From assembly GCA_963830725.1 (NCBI GenBank), contig CAWHNO010000002.1, positions 186,001 through 250,000 on the forward strand: a DNA stretch of 64,000 bases. The letters are read 5' to 3'. Of this stretch, positions 63,629 through 64,000 are shown one piece after another. How positions within the stretch are numbered: position 1 is the stretch's first letter; every line of letters begins with the position of its first letter. The DNA comes from DASSUW01 sp963830725 (GTDB lineage: Bacteria > Actinomycetota > Thermoleophilia > Solirubrobacterales > Solirubrobacteraceae). The translations under genes were made by a program, and so were the position numbers. The notes under the pieces were generated by a model. That model worked only from the letters and a program-made list of their open reading frames with translations. It made no database searches and was not told the origin of the DNA.

Positions 63629-64000
63629 TGCGCGCCCTGGTGGCCGGCTCGTCGGGCGTCTCCCTCGCGGAGGCGCCCGACGCGCAGGCCGGCCCCTCGG
63701 AGGCGCTGATCGAGGTCCGCGCCGTCTCGCTCAACCGCGGCGAGGTCCGCCGGCTGCCCGCCCGCACCGAGGGCACGATCCCCGGCTGGGACGTCGCCGG
63801 CGTCGTCCGCCGAGCCGGAGCCGACGGCCCGCGCGAGGGCGAGCGTGTGGTCGGCCTCGCCGGCGAAGGCGGCTGGGCCGAGCTGGCGGCCGTCCCCACC
63901 GACCGCGTCGCCGCCCTGCCCGACGACGTGAGCTTCGAGGCGGCGTCGACGCTTCCGGTGGCCGGGCTCACCGCGCTGCGCGCGCTGGAGGTCGGCGGTC
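63628..64000 (+). CDS. MDR/zinc-type alcohol dehydrogenase-like oxidoreductase, N-terminal part
   Basis: The first 124 residues are visible; the gene leaves the window. The GroES-like domain of quinone-oxidoreductase-type MDRs is recognisable: ALIEVRAVSLNRGEVR, IPGWDVAGVV, GERVVGLAGEGGWAELAAV, and LPDDVSFEAASTLPVAGLTALRAL at the start of the cofactor domain. No catalytic zinc cysteine is seen, so a zinc-free quinone-reductase-like enzyme is likely. It diverges from the ArsR-type regulator and shares its operators. Confidence 0.88.
   Translation, partial: MRALVAGSSGVSLAEAPDAQAGPSEALIEVRAVSLNRGEVRRLPARTEGTIPGWDVAGVVRRAGADGPREGERVVGLAGEGGWAELAAVPTDRVAALPDDVSFEAASTLPVAGLTALRALEVGG

Overview
The window looks like chromosomal DNA from a very GC-rich Gram-positive bacterium, most likely an actinobacterium of the Thermoleophilia/Solirubrobacterales kind. 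The evidence is the uniformly GC-rich third codon positions, frequent GTG and TTG starts, 1-4 bp start/stop overlaps inside operons, a fused transaldolase/phosphoglucose isomerase, OpcA beside Zwf, large AAA-LuxR regulators and many leaderless promoters. The class assignment is inference. No phage, transposase, CRISPR array, rRNA or tRNA gene was found. The only RNA gene is a tmRNA.

Layout. 1-6.4 kb: a histidine-utilisation operon (hutH fragment, hutU, hutI, an M20 amidohydrolase, and a hutF fused to a RidA domain). 6.4-14.3 kb: a GAF/PAS histidine kinase, a glycine-rich secreted protein, a globin, an SRPBCC protein, a NarL-type response regulator, a decayed beta-helix gene, an unknown gene and the C-terminal half of a membrane protein. 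14.3-18.1 kb: a penicillin-binding protein, two tandem S51 peptidases and a small DUF1059-like protein. 18.1-30.2 kb (minus strand): one long sugar-phosphate operon, tkt, tal-pgi, gnd, zwf, opcA, pgl, ROK glucokinase, rpiB, GH15. It can carry glucose released by GH15 through phosphorylation, the oxidative pentose phosphate branch and most of the non-oxidative branch; rpe is not present. 30.3-37.3 kb: two AAA-LuxR regulators around msrB, plus remnants. 37.3-45.7 kb: a GFA protein, a lipoprotein and truncated haemoglobin pair, an ABC exporter, a metallophosphoesterase, DoxX, PrpD and an inositol-phosphatase-like enzyme. 45.7-48 kb: an MFS exporter divergent from its probable TetR regulator. 48-58.2 kb: an M3 peptidase, an M20 peptidase, XRE-cupin and LacI regulators, a murein endopeptidase, two SDRs and infA. 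58.2-64 kb: tmRNA, a flavoprotein disulfide reductase, a VOC protein between copies of a structured repeat, an EamA transporter, LysR, ArsR and a truncated MDR oxidoreductase.

Three cross-window patterns stand out. First, fourteen starts have a TANNNT hexamer exactly 6-7 nt upstream, which predicts leaderless transcription. Second, three copies of a noncoding repeat (60.05-61.38 kb) share a 94-nt block in two copies and a long-range stem that shows a compensatory base change. Third, about 26 single-base frame breaks, some 23 of them +1, interrupt otherwise intact genes, including central metabolic ones. These are best read as uncorrected sequencing insertions, so genes flagged as frame-broken below should not be called pseudogenes without checking the reads. 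A 31-nt palindromic element of the TAAGGGGTCAGACCCCTTA type occurs in three intergenic copies, one of which merges with a promoter.
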